A DNA stretch of 64,000 nt from NCBI GenBank assembly GCA_014268975.2, contig CP077096.1, positions 2,703,501 to 2,767,500 of the forward strand. The letters run 5' to 3'. Below, in pieces: positions 26,789 to 35,831 of this stretch (its first letter is position 1; each line of letters begins with the position of its first letter). Under the pieces are notes generated by a model that made no database searches, had not been told where the DNA came from, and saw only the letters and a program-made list of their open reading frames with translations. The translations under genes were made by a program, and so were the position numbers. The DNA is from Pseudomonas wayambapalatensis (GTDB lineage: Bacteria > Pseudomonadota > Gammaproteobacteria > Pseudomonadales > Pseudomonadaceae).

Positions 26789-27037
26789 TCAGTTCTTTTG
26801 ACGATCAAAGAACGAGGAGCGTTTCCACAGGAGGAAATACCCGAGGCTGGAAAAGAACCATCCCCACCACCCACCGTCCAATGCCAGTACTTGCTCTGTT
26901 CCCAGTTGGGAGCAAGTCGTGATACCCAGTGTGATGAGTGATAGCCCCAAAACGCGGCGGATGGTTGCGGATTTGCACAGCCACTCAAGTAGGACAGTGA
27001 TCGTTAGCAGGGCGATGGTGAGATAAATTTCCGGCAT
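26789..27037 (-). CDS. small three-helix membrane protein, putative cognate immunity protein copy 1
   Basis: An 82-residue protein with hydrophobic segments at about 4-20, 29-43 and 58-71 and a charged C-terminus (FFDRQKN). It starts 10 bp behind the stop of the glycine-zipper protein gene, so the two are almost certainly co-translated. Paralogues lie further downstream (26060-26308 intact, 26458-26702 decayed). Membrane immunity proteins encoded right behind small membrane-active effectors are a common pattern. Function is inferred from context only. Confidence 0.7.
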   Translation of the reverse strand: MPEIYLTIALLTITVLLEWLCKSATIRRVLGLSLITLGITTCSQLGTEQVLALDGGWWGWFFSSLGYFLLWKRSSFFDRQKN

Positions 27038-27047
27038 CGCAAGCGTC

Positions 27048-27545
27048 TCAGAGAATAAGCGTCAAAGCTGAGACTTGAGGGCCAATTCCGCCTTTGACCT
27101 GAGCCTCAAGTGAAACCAGTACATCCGAGGAATGGAAGGTGGGGAGCTGGTTCCTGATCGCGATTGTCGCCGCAGCCCCGGTTGTTCCTCCAGCAATCTT
27201 GCCTGCAAGTTTCCCGAAGGCTCCCGCAACTCCCGCTCCTGTAGCAGCGGAGATCGCCGCGCTAACCAACGCCGGCACTGTTATCCGGTTTTCGTTGAGC
27301 TGGTCGGCCTGCTCCCTCGTAAGTGGTCTAGATACGAGGATCTTGATATGACAGGGCAGTTTCCCCGGGAGCATCCGGTCGTACAGTTCCCGTGCCTTGA
27401 TAGTCACCTTGTAGTGCGCTCCATGAACGGATGGCAGGCTCAGCTTGGGGAGGTCACAGCATTGACCCGGTTGGATGATGAATTCGCTGATGTCGAATGC
27501 GATCCCGTAGCGTCCGACATAGTGATAAGCCTTTTCAGCTCGCAT
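27048..27545 (-). CDS. glycine-zipper protein, putative membrane-active antibacterial effector
   Basis: A 165-residue protein without a signal peptide. Residues 1-85 look like a soluble beta-rich domain. Residues about 90-130 form a hydrophobic, glycine- and alanine-rich stretch with a GxxxGxxxG zipper at G111, G115 and G119 and further glycines at 103-108, 120 and 123. The C-terminus (SSDVLVSLEAQVKGGIGPQ) is conserved in remnants downstream. The closest known logic I can name is small pore-forming type VI effectors such as P. aeruginosa Tse4 with a membrane immunity partner; homology is not established. No vgrG, PAAR, hcp or Rhs gene is near. Composition is AT-richer than the flanks, suggesting transfer. 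Confidence 0.6.
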   Translation of the reverse strand: MRAEKAYHYVGRYGIAFDISEFIIQPGQCCDLPKLSLPSVHGAHYKVTIKARELYDRMLPGKLPCHIKILVSRPLTREQADQLNENRITVPALVSAAISAATGAGVAGAFGKLAGKIAGGTTGAAATIAIRNQLPTFHSSDVLVSLEAQVKGGIGPQVSALTLIL

Positions 27546-27867
27546 GCGCGCTCTTCAGCTGATGGGCTGGCCCTACGAGCTGCGAACGATGCCGTGATGG
27601 AGATGCAGGAGTCTGCCGGCTTGATCTGGCTTTTCTGTGGGATATCTCCCGCGATCTTGCAAACGGCTCGCTCCCACGGGAGCCGCGCCAGTTTTCGGAT
27701 TTTCAGCAAGACAGTGGCTGCTGCAAAAATCAACAGATGTGCACTATCGGCACTGCTATGCAAACCTGCATTCACACCTTGCACATTCAGTGATGTTCCT
27801 TGCGCGTCACTGCAGGTATGCTCGGGGAAGCCTTTCCGAACTGTCCTGATCCAAGGAGCTGCACGCT
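27546..27867. other. divergent intergenic region between the effector and amaC
   Basis: This 322-bp gap should contain the promoters of the effector operon (minus) and amaC (plus). It retains the lower GC of the island. A minus-strand frame covering part of it (27440-27784) overlaps the effector gene in another frame and has no protein-like character. No other feature was recognised. Confidence 0.4.
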
Positions 27868-29067
27868 GTGTTCAAACATGTCGATGCCTATGCCGGCGAC
27901 CCGATTCTCTCGTTGATGGAAGCCTTCAAGGTCGATCCCCGCGCCGACAAGGTCAACCTGAGTATCGGTCTGTACTACGACGAAGCTGGCGTGGTGCCGC
28001 AGCTGCCGTCGGTGGGCAAGGTCGAGGAGCGTCTGGCCGGCCAGCCGCATGAGGCTTCGCTTTACCTGCCCATGGAAGGCCTGGCCAGCTACCGCCAGGC
28101 GATCCAGGCGCTGCTGTTCGGTGCCGACCACCCGGCCGTGACCGGCGGGCGTGTCGCCACCGTGCAGACCGTGGGCGGCTCGGGTGCACTGAAAGTCGGT
28201 GCCGACTTCCTCAAGCGCTACTTCCCGCAGTCCGAGGTGTGGGTGAGCAATCCGACCTGGGACAACCATCGCGCGATCTTCGAAGGCGCGGGCTTCAAGG
28301 TGCACACCTACCCGTACTTCGACCAGGCCACCCGCGGCCTGGATTTCGACGGCATGCTGGCGAGCCTGCAGACCCTGGCCAAGCACAGCATCGTCCTGCT
28401 GCACCCGTGCTGCCACAACCCTACCGGCGTCGACCTGAGCCAGAGCCAGTGGCAGCAAGTGGTTGAGGTGGTCAAGGCTCGCGAGCTGATTCCGTTCCTC
28501 GACATCGCCTATCAGGGCTTCGGCGAAGGTCTGGCCGAAGACGCCTACGCTATCCGTGAAATGGCCCGTGCCGGTGTGCCGTGCCTGGTCAGCAACTCGT
28601 TCTCCAAGATCTTCTCGCTGTATGGCGAGCGGGTAGGGGGCCTGTCGGTGGTCAGCGATGATGCCCAGAGCGCCCAGAGCGTGCTGGGTCAGCTCAAGGC
28701 CACGGTGCGCCGCAACTACTCCAGCCCACCCAGCCATGGTGCGCTGCTGGTCGCCGGCGTGCTCGGCGATGCCGGCCTGAACGCCCAGTGGCAGGCGGAA
28801 GTCGAGACCATGCGCAAGCGTATCCTCGACATGCGCCAGGGGCTGGTCGATGCACTGGCCAAGCAGTTGCCAGGCCAGGACTTCCAGTTCTTCCTGCGCC
28901 AGCGTGGCATGTTCAGCTACACCGGCTTCAGTGCCGAGCAGGCGCGCCGCCTGCGTGACGAATTCGGTGTCTACATCATCGACAGCGGCCGGGTGTGCAT
29001 GGCTGGCTTGCGTCCGGACAACCTGCAGCGTGTCGCCGAGGCGTTTGCGGCGGTGCAGCAGGGCTGA
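27868..29067 (+). CDS. amaC: aromatic/D-lysine aminotransferase (class I PLP)
   Basis: A 399-residue class I aminotransferase. The PLP lysine is K247 in [14 protein letters not shown], and the phosphate and carboxylate binding motifs HPCCHNPTG and [11 protein letters not shown] are present. The sequence is very close to what I recall of P. putida AmaC, the D-lysine aminotransferase that supplies piperideine-2-carboxylate to DpkA; related TyrB enzymes transaminate aromatic amino acids. It starts with GTG (27868-27870) behind a strong AAGGAG nine bases upstream. Confidence 0.88.
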   Translation: MFKHVDAYAGDPILSLMEAFKVDPRADKVNLSIGLYYDEAGVVPQLPSVGKVEERLAGQPHEASLYLPMEGLASYRQAIQALLFGADHPAVTGGRVATVQTVGGSGALKVGADFLKRYFPQSEVWVSNPTWDNHRAIFEGAGFKVHTYPYFDQATRGLDFDGMLASLQTLAKHSIVLLHPCCHNPTGVDLSQSQWQQVVEVVKARELIPFLDIAYQGFGEGLAEDAYAIREMARAGVPCLVSNSFSKIFSLYGERVGGLSVVSDDAQSAQSVLGQLKATVRRNYSSPPSHGALLVAGVLGDAGLNAQWQAEVETMRKRILDMRQGLVDALAKQLPGQDFQFFLRQRGMFSYTGFSAEQARRLRDEFGVYIIDSGRVCMAGLRPDNLQRVAEAFAAVQQG

Positions 29068-29074
29068 TCCGCCG

Positions 29075-29180
29075 GGCCAGGCATGCCTGGCCTGTGGGAG
29101 CGGGCTTGCCCGCGAAACAAAGAGGTGAGATTACCGACGCCTTCGCGGGCAAGTCGCAGCGGCGAACCGCCGCTCCCACA
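29075..29180. repeat. REP-type doublet with an adjacent 18-bp palindrome
   Basis: A perfect palindrome GGCCAGGCATGCCTGGCC (29075-29092) is followed by an inverted REP pair at 29093-29116 and 29142-29180 of the same type as 17624-17723. The palindrome lies 8 bp behind the amaC stop and may end its transcript, although no T-run follows. Confidence 0.75.
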
Positions 29181-29347
29181 ACGATTCGCTTCCTCTTCTC
29201 AAAACAGGTGCCGTCCCTCGGACGGGGCTTCGCAACAGCACCTATTCAGTGCACAATCGCGCCCCTCTTTTTCGGTTGAGGTGGCGTGAGGCTTCTATTT
29301 CGCCACTCTCAGCCTGTTGCAGTCTTGCGAGTGGAGTTGCACCCGGA

Positions 29348-30628
29348 ATGAATGAGCAGGCCCAAAGCGTCGAACAACGCTTCGAATCGACCCAACAAGC
29401 CACCCTCGGTAGCTGGTCGCGTCAAGACACCACCTGGATGCTGGGCCTGTTCGGCACGGCCATCGGCGCAGGCACGCTGTTCCTGCCGATCAACGCCGGC
29501 CTCGGCGGCTTCTGGCCGCTGCTGATCCTGGCCGTGCTGGCCTTCCCCATGACCTACTACGCACACCGTGCGCTGACCCGTTTCGTGCTGTCCGGCAGCA
29601 AGGGCGGCGATATCACCGAGGTGGTCGAGGAGCATTTCGGCATCACCGCCGGTGCGCTGATCACCGTGCTGTACTTCTTCGCCATCTTCCCGATCCTGCT
29701 GATCTACAGCGTGGCGCTGACCAACACGGTCGCAAGCTTCATGGAGCACCAGTTGCACATGACGCCACCACCCCGCGCGATCCTCTCGTTCGTGCTGATC
29801 CTCGGCCTGCTGGCCATTGTGCGCTGCGGTGAGCAGGCCACGGTCAAGGTCATGAGCCTGCTGGTGTATCCCTTTATCGTCGCCCTGGCGCTGCTGGCCC
29901 TGTACCTGGTGCCGCACTGGAATGGTGGCATTCTCGATACTGCTGGCCAGTTGCCGTCTGGTTCGGCCTTCCTCCACACCCTGTGGCTGGCGATCCCTGT
30001 AATGGTGTTCTCGTTCAACCACTCGCCGATCATCTCGGCCTTCGCGGTTGATCAGAAGCGCCGTTATGGCGAGCATGCCGACGCGCGCAGTGGGCAGATC
30101 CTGGCCCGTGCCCATCTGCTGATGGTGGTGATGGTGCTGTTCTTCGTGTTCAGCTGCGTGCTGACCCTGAGCAGCGCGCAACTGGCCGAGGCCAAGGCGC
30201 AGAACCTGTCGATCCTGTCGTACCTGGCCAACCACTTCAGCAATCCGGCCATCGCCTTCGCCGCGCCGCTGATCGCCTTCGTCGCCATCGCCAAGTCGTT
30301 CCTGGGCCACTACATCGGTGCCAGCGAAGGCCTCAAGGGGATCATCGTCAAGACCGGCCTGCGCCCGGGGGCCAAGGCCCTGGATCGTGTGGTCGCGGCG
30401 CTGATGCTGGTGGTGTGCTGGATCGTCGCCACGCTCAATCCGAGCATTCTGGGCATGATCGAGTCGCTGGGCGGCCCGATCCTCGCGGTGCTGCTGTTCC
30501 TGATGCCGATGTACGCCATCCGTCGTGTGCCGTCGATGCGCAAGTACAGCGGTGCGATGTCCAACCTCTTCGTCGTGGCGATCGGCCTGGTGGCCCTGAG
30601 TTCGGTGGTCTACGGCCTGCTGAACTGA
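29348..30628 (+). CDS. amino acid permease, HAAAP family (SdaC/TdcC-like)
   Basis: A 426-residue transporter with about eleven membrane segments. WMLGLFGTAIGAGTLFLPINAGLGG at the N-terminus and FSFNHSPIISAFAVDQKRRYG in the middle are typical of the hydroxy/aromatic amino acid permease family, whose members import serine, threonine or aromatic residues with protons. I chose ATG 29348, which puts a short soluble tail before helix 1; the frame is open further upstream to 29249 without a suitable site. It follows amaC and may import a related amino acid. Confidence 0.82.
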   Translation: MNEQAQSVEQRFESTQQATLGSWSRQDTTWMLGLFGTAIGAGTLFLPINAGLGGFWPLLILAVLAFPMTYYAHRALTRFVLSGSKGGDITEVVEEHFGITAGALITVLYFFAIFPILLIYSVALTNTVASFMEHQLHMTPPPRAILSFVLILGLLAIVRCGEQATVKVMSLLVYPFIVALALLALYLVPHWNGGILDTAGQLPSGSAFLHTLWLAIPVMVFSFNHSPIISAFAVDQKRRYGEHADARSGQILARAHLLMVVMVLFFVFSCVLTLSSAQLAEAKAQNLSILSYLANHFSNPAIAFAAPLIAFVAIAKSFLGHYIGASEGLKGIIVKTGLRPGAKALDRVVAALMLVVCWIVATLNPSILGMIESLGGPILAVLLFLMPMYAIRRVPSMRKYSGAMSNLFVVAIGLVALSSVVYGLLN

Positions 30629-30751
30629 GGCCGTCGCACAGAGCAGGCGGGCGCGCGGCAATCCGCGCCTGCCTGTTGCTCGAAGCTTGCAGCCCGACGC
30701 TAAAAGCGATTAACTCGGAATCCTTTTCAAACCCCTATAAGGATTTCTGCC

Positions 30752-31252
30752 ATGGCTCAAGTGACTCTCAAAGGCAACCCGGTTCAGGTCAAGGGCGAGC
30801 TGCCCAAGGTCGGTGCCCAGGCGCCTGCCTTTTCCCTGGTCGGCGAAGGCCTGGCCGACAAGTCGCTGAAGGACTATGCCGGCAAACGCAAGGTGCTGAA
30901 CATCTTCCCGAGCGTCGACACTCCGACCTGCGCTACCTCGGTGCGCAAGTTCAATGCCCAGGCCAATGACCTGGCCAACACTGTGGTGCTGTGCATCTCC
31001 GCCGACCTGCCGTTCGCCCAGGCGCGCTTCTGCGGCGCCGAAGGCCTGGAGAATGTAAAGAACCTGTCGACCCTGCGTGGTCGTGAGTTCATCGAGAACT
31101 ACGGCGTTGCCATCGCCGACGGCCCGCTGGCCGGCCTGACTGCCCGCGCCGTTGTGGTACTGGACGAGAACGACAAGGTGCTGCACGCCGAACTGGTCGG
31201 GGAAATCGCCGACGAGCCGAACTACGACGCCGCTCTGGCTGTTCTGAAGTAA
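30752..31252 (+). CDS. tpx: thiol peroxidase, atypical 2-Cys peroxiredoxin
   Basis: A 166-residue peroxiredoxin. The peroxidatic cysteine is C60 in [12 protein letters not shown] and the resolving cysteine C94 in ARFCGAEG, the spacing of Tpx proteins. It reduces hydrogen and alkyl peroxides using thioredoxin. AAGGAT lies about eight bases before the ATG. It is monocistronic, with a strong terminator at 31305-31332. Confidence 0.95.
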   Translation: MAQVTLKGNPVQVKGELPKVGAQAPAFSLVGEGLADKSLKDYAGKRKVLNIFPSVDTPTCATSVRKFNAQANDLANTVVLCISADLPFAQARFCGAEGLENVKNLSTLRGREFIENYGVAIADGPLAGLTARAVVVLDENDKVLHAELVGEIADEPNYDAALAVLK

Positions 31253-31304
31253 ACGCGGGCAGAGGGCTGCAGTGCGGCCCCAGCGGTTTACACACTGTTA
31301 CGCC

Positions 31305-31332
31305 GGCCCGGAAGCCATTCCGGGCCGTTTTC
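31305..31332 (+). terminator. rho-independent terminator of tpx
   Basis: Stem GGCCCGGAA / TTCCGGGCC with loop GCCA, followed by GTTTTC, 52 bp behind the tpx stop. Confidence 0.85.
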
Positions 31333-31464
31333 ATTTAAAGTTCATCGTTTTAGCAACGTCAGCCAATGGTAAATGCCTGGTAAAGGCCCTTTGCTAAAGC
31401 GATGCCAGTGCTTATCGTTCAATCTCCCCCGGCCGCCACTCTCTGAACAAGGTTCGTTCAACCC

Positions 31465-32736
31465 ATGCAAGCTTCTGCCTCCCGTTCTCCCCGTCGCTGG
31501 CTGTTCGGCCTGCTGATCCTGCTGCTGGTGGCCTTGCTGGCCTGGTGGCTGTGGCCTGCCGCTGCCCCGACGCACAAGGAGCAGGGCGTGCGCATGGGCA
31601 AAGGCGGGCGCCCAGGCTTCGGGGCCTCCAGCGACCCGGTGCCGGTGCGCGTCGAACCTGTGCGGGTCGGCGACTTCCCGCTCTACTACAAGGCACTGGG
31701 TACGGTCACGGCGGCCAACACGGTCAATGTTCGCAGCCGGGTGGCGGGTGAGCTGGTCAAGATCCACTTCAAGGAAGGGCAGCAGGTCAAGGCTGGCGAC
31801 CTGCTGGCCGAGATCGACCCGCGCTCGTACCGGATTGCCCTGCAGCAGGCAGAGGGCACCCTGGCGCAGAACCAGGCGCAGCTGAAGAACGCCCAGGTCG
31901 ATCTGGCCCGCTATAAAGGCCTGTACGCCGAAGACAGCATCGCCAAGCAGACACTGGACACCGCCGAAGCCCAGGTCGGGCAGTTCCAGGGGCTGGTCAA
32001 GACCAACCAGGCTGCGGTGAACGACGCACGCCTGAACCTGGAGTTCACCCAGATTCGTGCCCCCATCAGCGGTCGCCTGGGCCTGCGCCAGCTCGATCTG
32101 GGCAACCTGGTGGCGGCCAACGACACCACCGCGCTGGTGGTGATCACCCAGACCGAACCGATCAACGTCGCCTTCACCCTCCCGGAAACCGAACTGGCCA
32201 CCGTGCTCGAGCGCTACCGCAGTGGCGCGCGCCTGCCGGTCGAGGCCTGGGACCGCGGTGACCGCAAGCTGCAGTCCACCGGTGTGCTGGGCAGTTTCGA
32301 CAACCAGATCGACACCACCACTGGCACCCTGAAGTTCAAGGGTTTCTTCGAGAACAAGGACCTCGCCCTGTTCCCCAACCAGTTCGTCAACGTGCGCCTG
32401 CTGGCCGATACCCTCAAGCAGGTGGTGCTGGCCCCGGCGGCGGCGATCCAGTTCGGCAACGACGGCACCTTCGCCTATGTGGTCAACGCCGAGAACAAGG
32501 TCAATGTCCGCAAGCTCAAGGTTGGTGCCAGCGACGGCGAGAACAGCGTGATCCTGGAGGGCCTGAAGGCCGGCGAGCGCCTGGTGCTCGAAGGCACCGA
32601 CCGCCTGCGCGAGGGCACCCAGGTCGAGGTGGTCGAGGACAGCTCGCAAGTGCCGACCACTCCTGGCCAGCACCTGCAAGGCCAGGAAGCCAAGGGCTCG
32701 GCCCAGACCGGTGAGTCGAGCAAGGCGGGCGCATGA
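31465..32736 (+). CDS. mdtA: RND efflux periplasmic adaptor, MdtA-like
   Basis: A 423-residue membrane fusion protein. One N-terminal membrane anchor (about residues 11-31) is followed by the barrel-sandwich strands ([32 protein letters not shown]), a helical hairpin rich in Gln and Ala, and the second half-lipoyl region ([20 protein letters not shown]). It joins the MdtB/MdtC pumps to an outer-membrane channel. It is the first gene of a four-gene operon; its stop overlaps mdtB. Confidence 0.92.
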   Translation: MQASASRSPRRWLFGLLILLLVALLAWWLWPAAAPTHKEQGVRMGKGGRPGFGASSDPVPVRVEPVRVGDFPLYYKALGTVTAANTVNVRSRVAGELVKIHFKEGQQVKAGDLLAEIDPRSYRIALQQAEGTLAQNQAQLKNAQVDLARYKGLYAEDSIAKQTLDTAEAQVGQFQGLVKTNQAAVNDARLNLEFTQIRAPISGRLGLRQLDLGNLVAANDTTALVVITQTEPINVAFTLPETELATVLERYRSGARLPVEAWDRGDRKLQSTGVLGSFDNQIDTTTGTLKFKGFFENKDLALFPNQFVNVRLLADTLKQVVLAPAAAIQFGNDGTFAYVVNAENKVNVRKLKVGASDGENSVILEGLKAGERLVLEGTDRLREGTQVEVVEDSSQVPTTPGQHLQGQEAKGSAQTGESSKAGA

Positions 32737-35700
32737 ACATCTCGCGGCTGTTCATCCTGCGCCCGGTCGCCACCACGCTGAGCATGCTGGCCATCGTCCT
32801 GGCCGGCCTGATCGCCTACAAGATGCTGCCGGTGGCAGCCTTGCCTCAGGTCGATTACCCGACCATCCGTGTCATGACCCTCTACCCGGGCGCCAGCCCC
32901 CAGGTGATGACCAGCGCGGTCACTGCGCCGCTGGAACGCCAGTTCGGCCAGATGCCGGGCCTTAGCCAGATGGCCTCGACCAGTTCGGGCGGCGCCTCGG
33001 TGCTGACCCTGCGCTTCAACCTGGACATGAACATGGACGTTGCCGAGCAGCAGGTCCAGGCTGCGATCAACGCCGCCAGCAACCTGCTGCCCAGCGACCT
33101 GCCGGCCCCGCCGGTGTACAACAAGGTCAACCCGGCCGATACCCCGGTGCTGACCCTGGCCATCAGTTCCGGCACCATGCCGCTGCCCAAGCTCAACGAC
33201 CTGGTCGACACCCGTGTAGCGCAGAAAATCGCCCAGATCAGCGGCGTCGGCATGGTCAGCATCGCCGGCGGCCAGCGCCAAGCGGTGCGGATCAAGGTCA
33301 ACGTCGATGCCCTGGCCGCCAACGGCCTGAACCTGGACGATGTGCGCACCTTGATCGGCGCCTCCAACGTCAACCAGCCCAAGGGCAACTTCGATGGCCC
33401 GACCCGGGTGTCGATGCTCGATGCCAACGACCAGCTGCGTTCGCCCGACGAATACGCCAACCTCATCCTCAAGTACAACAACGGCGCACCGCTGCGCCTG
33501 AAGGACGTCGCCGAGATCGTCGACGGTGCCGAGAACGAGCGCCTGGCGGCCTGGGCCAATGAAAACCACGCGGTGCTGCTGAACATCCAGCGCCAGCCCG
33601 GGGCCAATGTCATCGAAGTGGTCGACCGCATCAAGGAGATGCTGCCGTCGATCACCGACAACCTGCCGGCCGGCCTCGACGTCAGCGTGCTCACCGACCG
33701 AACCCAGACCATCCGCGCCGCGGTGCGCGATGTGCAGCACGAGCTGCTGTTCGCCATCGCCTTGGTGGTGATGGTCACCTTCGTCTTCCTGCGGCGGGTC
33801 AGCGCCACGATCATTCCGTCGATCGCCGTACCGCTGTCGCTGATCGGCACCTTCGGTGTGATGTACCTGGCCGGCTTTTCGATCAACAACCTGACCTTGA
33901 TGGCCCTGACCATCGCCACGGGTTTCGTGGTGGACGATGCCATCGTCATGCTGGAGAACATCTCCCGGCACATCGAAGAAGGCGAAACGCCGATGCAGGC
34001 AGCGCTCAAAGGCGCCCGGCAGATCGGATTCACCCTGATTTCGCTGACCTTCTCGCTGATCGCGGTGCTGATTCCGCTGCTGTTCATGGCCGATGTCGTC
34101 GGCCGGCTGTTCCGCGAGTTCGCCATCACCCTGGCGGTGGCGATCCTGATCTCGCTGGTGGTATCGCTCACGCTCACGCCGATGATGTGCGCGCGTTTGC
34201 TCAAGCGCGAACCCAAGGAAGAAGAGCAGAGCCGCTTCTACCGCGCCAGTGGTGCCTGGATCGACTGGCTGATCGAACGCTACAGCCACGCCCTGACGTG
34301 GGTGCTCAAGCACCAGCCGCTGACCTTGCTGGTGGCGGTGGGCTCGCTGGCGCTGACGGTGTTCCTCTACATCATCGTGCCCAAGGGCTTCTTCCCGGTG
34401 CAGGACACCGGGGTGATCCAGGGCATTTCCGAAGCCCCCCAGTCCATCTCGTTCAGCGCCATGAGCGAGCGCCAGCAGGCACTGAGCAAGGTGATCCTGC
34501 AGGATCCGGCGGTACAGAGCCTGTCTTCGTACATTGGTGTGGACGGGGACAACGCCACGCTCAACAGCGGGCGCCTGCTGATCAACCTCAAGCCCCATGC
34601 CGAGCGCGATGTCACGGCCAGCCAGGTGATCAGCCGCCTGCAGCCGCAGCTCGACCGGCTGGTGGGTATTCGCCTGTTCATGCAGCCGGTACAGGACCTG
34701 AGCATCGAGGACCGGGTCAGCCGCACCCAGTACCAGTTCAGCCTGTCCTCGCCTGACCCGGACATGCTCGCCGAGTGGAGCGGCAAGCTGGTCCATGCCC
34801 TGCAACAGCGCCCTGAGCTCACCGACGTTGCCAGCGACCTGCAGGACAAAGGCCTGCAGGTGTATCTGGTGATCGACCGCGACATGGCCAGCCGCCTGGG
34901 CATCACCGTCGCGCAGATCACCAACGCCTTGTACGACGCCTTCGGGCAGCGGCAGATCTCGACCATCTACACCCAGGCCAGCCAGTACCGCGTGGTGCTG
35001 CAGTCGCAGGCTGCGGCCAGCATTGGCCCGCAGGCGCTGGAGTCGATTCACGTCAAGGCCACCGATGGCGGCCAGGTTCGCCTCTCGGCGCTGGCGCGCA
35101 TCGAACAGCGCCAGGCACAGTTGGCCATTTCGCACATCGGCCAGTTCCCCGCCGTGATGATGTCCTTCAACCTCGGGTCGGGCGTGTCGTTGGGCGAAGC
35201 GGTGCAGGTGATCGAGCAGGTGCAGCAGGACATCGGCATGCCGCTGGGCGTGCAGACCCGCTTCCAGGGCGCCGCCGAAGCCTTCCAGGCCTCGCTGTCG
35301 AGCACCTTGCTGTTGATCCTCGCCGCCGTGGTGACCATGTACATCGTGCTCGGCGTGCTCTACGAGAGCTACATCCACCCGGTGACCATCCTCTCGACCC
35401 TGCCGTCGGCGGCCGTGGGTGCCTTGCTGGCGCTGCTGCTCAGTGGCAACGACCTTGGGATGATCGCCATCATCGGTATCATCCTGCTGATCGGTATCGT
35501 CAAGAAGAACGCGATCATGATGATCGACTTCGCCCTGGAGGCGGAACGTCACCAAGGCATGAGTCCGCGCGAGGCGATCTATCAGGCCGCGCTGCTGCGC
35601 TTCCGGCCGATCCTGATGACCACCCTGGCGGCGCTGTTCGGCGCCTTGCCGTTGATGCTCGCCACCGGCTCCGGCGCCGAACTGCGCCAACCGCTGGGCC

Positions 35701-35831
35701 TGGTGATGGTCGGCGGGCTGCTGGTCAGCCAGGTGCTGACGCTGTTCACCACGCCTGTCATCTACCTCTACTTCGACCGCCTGGCGCGCCGCTGGCGCCC
35801 GGCCGCTGATACCGCGCAGGCCGAGGCATGA
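32733..35831 (+). CDS. mdtB: RND efflux pump subunit, MdtB-like
   Basis: A 1032-residue HAE1-type inner-membrane pump protein with two repeats of six membrane helices and two large periplasmic loops. [20 protein letters not shown], the proton-relay segment [19 protein letters not shown], and [19 protein letters not shown] are all present. MdtB and MdtC form a heteromeric pump exporting bile salts, novobiocin and similar compounds in E. coli. Start and stop overlap the neighbouring genes by 4 bp (ATGA). Confidence 0.93.
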   Translation: MNISRLFILRPVATTLSMLAIVLAGLIAYKMLPVAALPQVDYPTIRVMTLYPGASPQVMTSAVTAPLERQFGQMPGLSQMASTSSGGASVLTLRFNLDMNMDVAEQQVQAAINAASNLLPSDLPAPPVYNKVNPADTPVLTLAISSGTMPLPKLNDLVDTRVAQKIAQISGVGMVSIAGGQRQAVRIKVNVDALAANGLNLDDVRTLIGASNVNQPKGNFDGPTRVSMLDANDQLRSPDEYANLILKYNNGAPLRLKDVAEIVDGAENERLAAWANENHAVLLNIQRQPGANVIEVVDRIKEMLPSITDNLPAGLDVSVLTDRTQTIRAAVRDVQHELLFAIALVVMVTFVFLRRVSATIIPSIAVPLSLIGTFGVMYLAGFSINNLTLMALTIATGFVVDDAIVMLENISRHIEEGETPMQAALKGARQIGFTLISLTFSLIAVLIPLLFMADVVGRLFREFAITLAVAILISLVVSLTLTPMMCARLLKREPKEEEQSRFYRASGAWIDWLIERYSHALTWVLKHQPLTLLVAVGSLALTVFLYIIVPKGFFPVQDTGVIQGISEAPQSISFSAMSERQQALSKVILQDPAVQSLSSYIGVDGDNATLNSGRLLINLKPHAERDVTASQVISRLQPQLDRLVGIRLFMQPVQDLSIEDRVSRTQYQFSLSSPDPDMLAEWSGKLVHALQQRPELTDVASDLQDKGLQVYLVIDRDMASRLGITVAQITNALYDAFGQRQISTIYTQASQYRVVLQSQAAASIGPQALESIHVKATDGGQVRLSALARIEQRQAQLAISHIGQFPAVMMSFNLGSGVSLGEAVQVIEQVQQDIGMPLGVQTRFQGAAEAFQASLSSTLLLILAAVVTMYIVLGVLYESYIHPVTILSTLPSAAVGALLALLLSGNDLGMIAIIGIILLIGIVKKNAIMMIDFALEAERHQGMSPREAIYQAALLRFRPILMTTLAALFGALPLMLATGSGAELRQPLGLVMVGGLLVSQVLTLFTTPVIYLYFDRLARRWRPAADTAQAEA

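Noticed and set aside
26060..27545. Classic type II toxin-antitoxin locus
   Set aside because: The downstream genes encode membrane proteins without any DNA-binding domain, and the larger gene comes first; effector-immunity fits better.
27440..27784. 114-codon minus frame overlapping the effector start
   Set aside because: Overlaps the effector gene in another frame and lies largely in the divergent promoter region.
32475..35690. Long open frame of 1071 codons on the strand opposite mdtB
   Set aside because: It is an antisense shadow of a high-GC gene; composition is rich in His, Gln, Arg and Gly with no domain, while the plus strand is a full RND pump.
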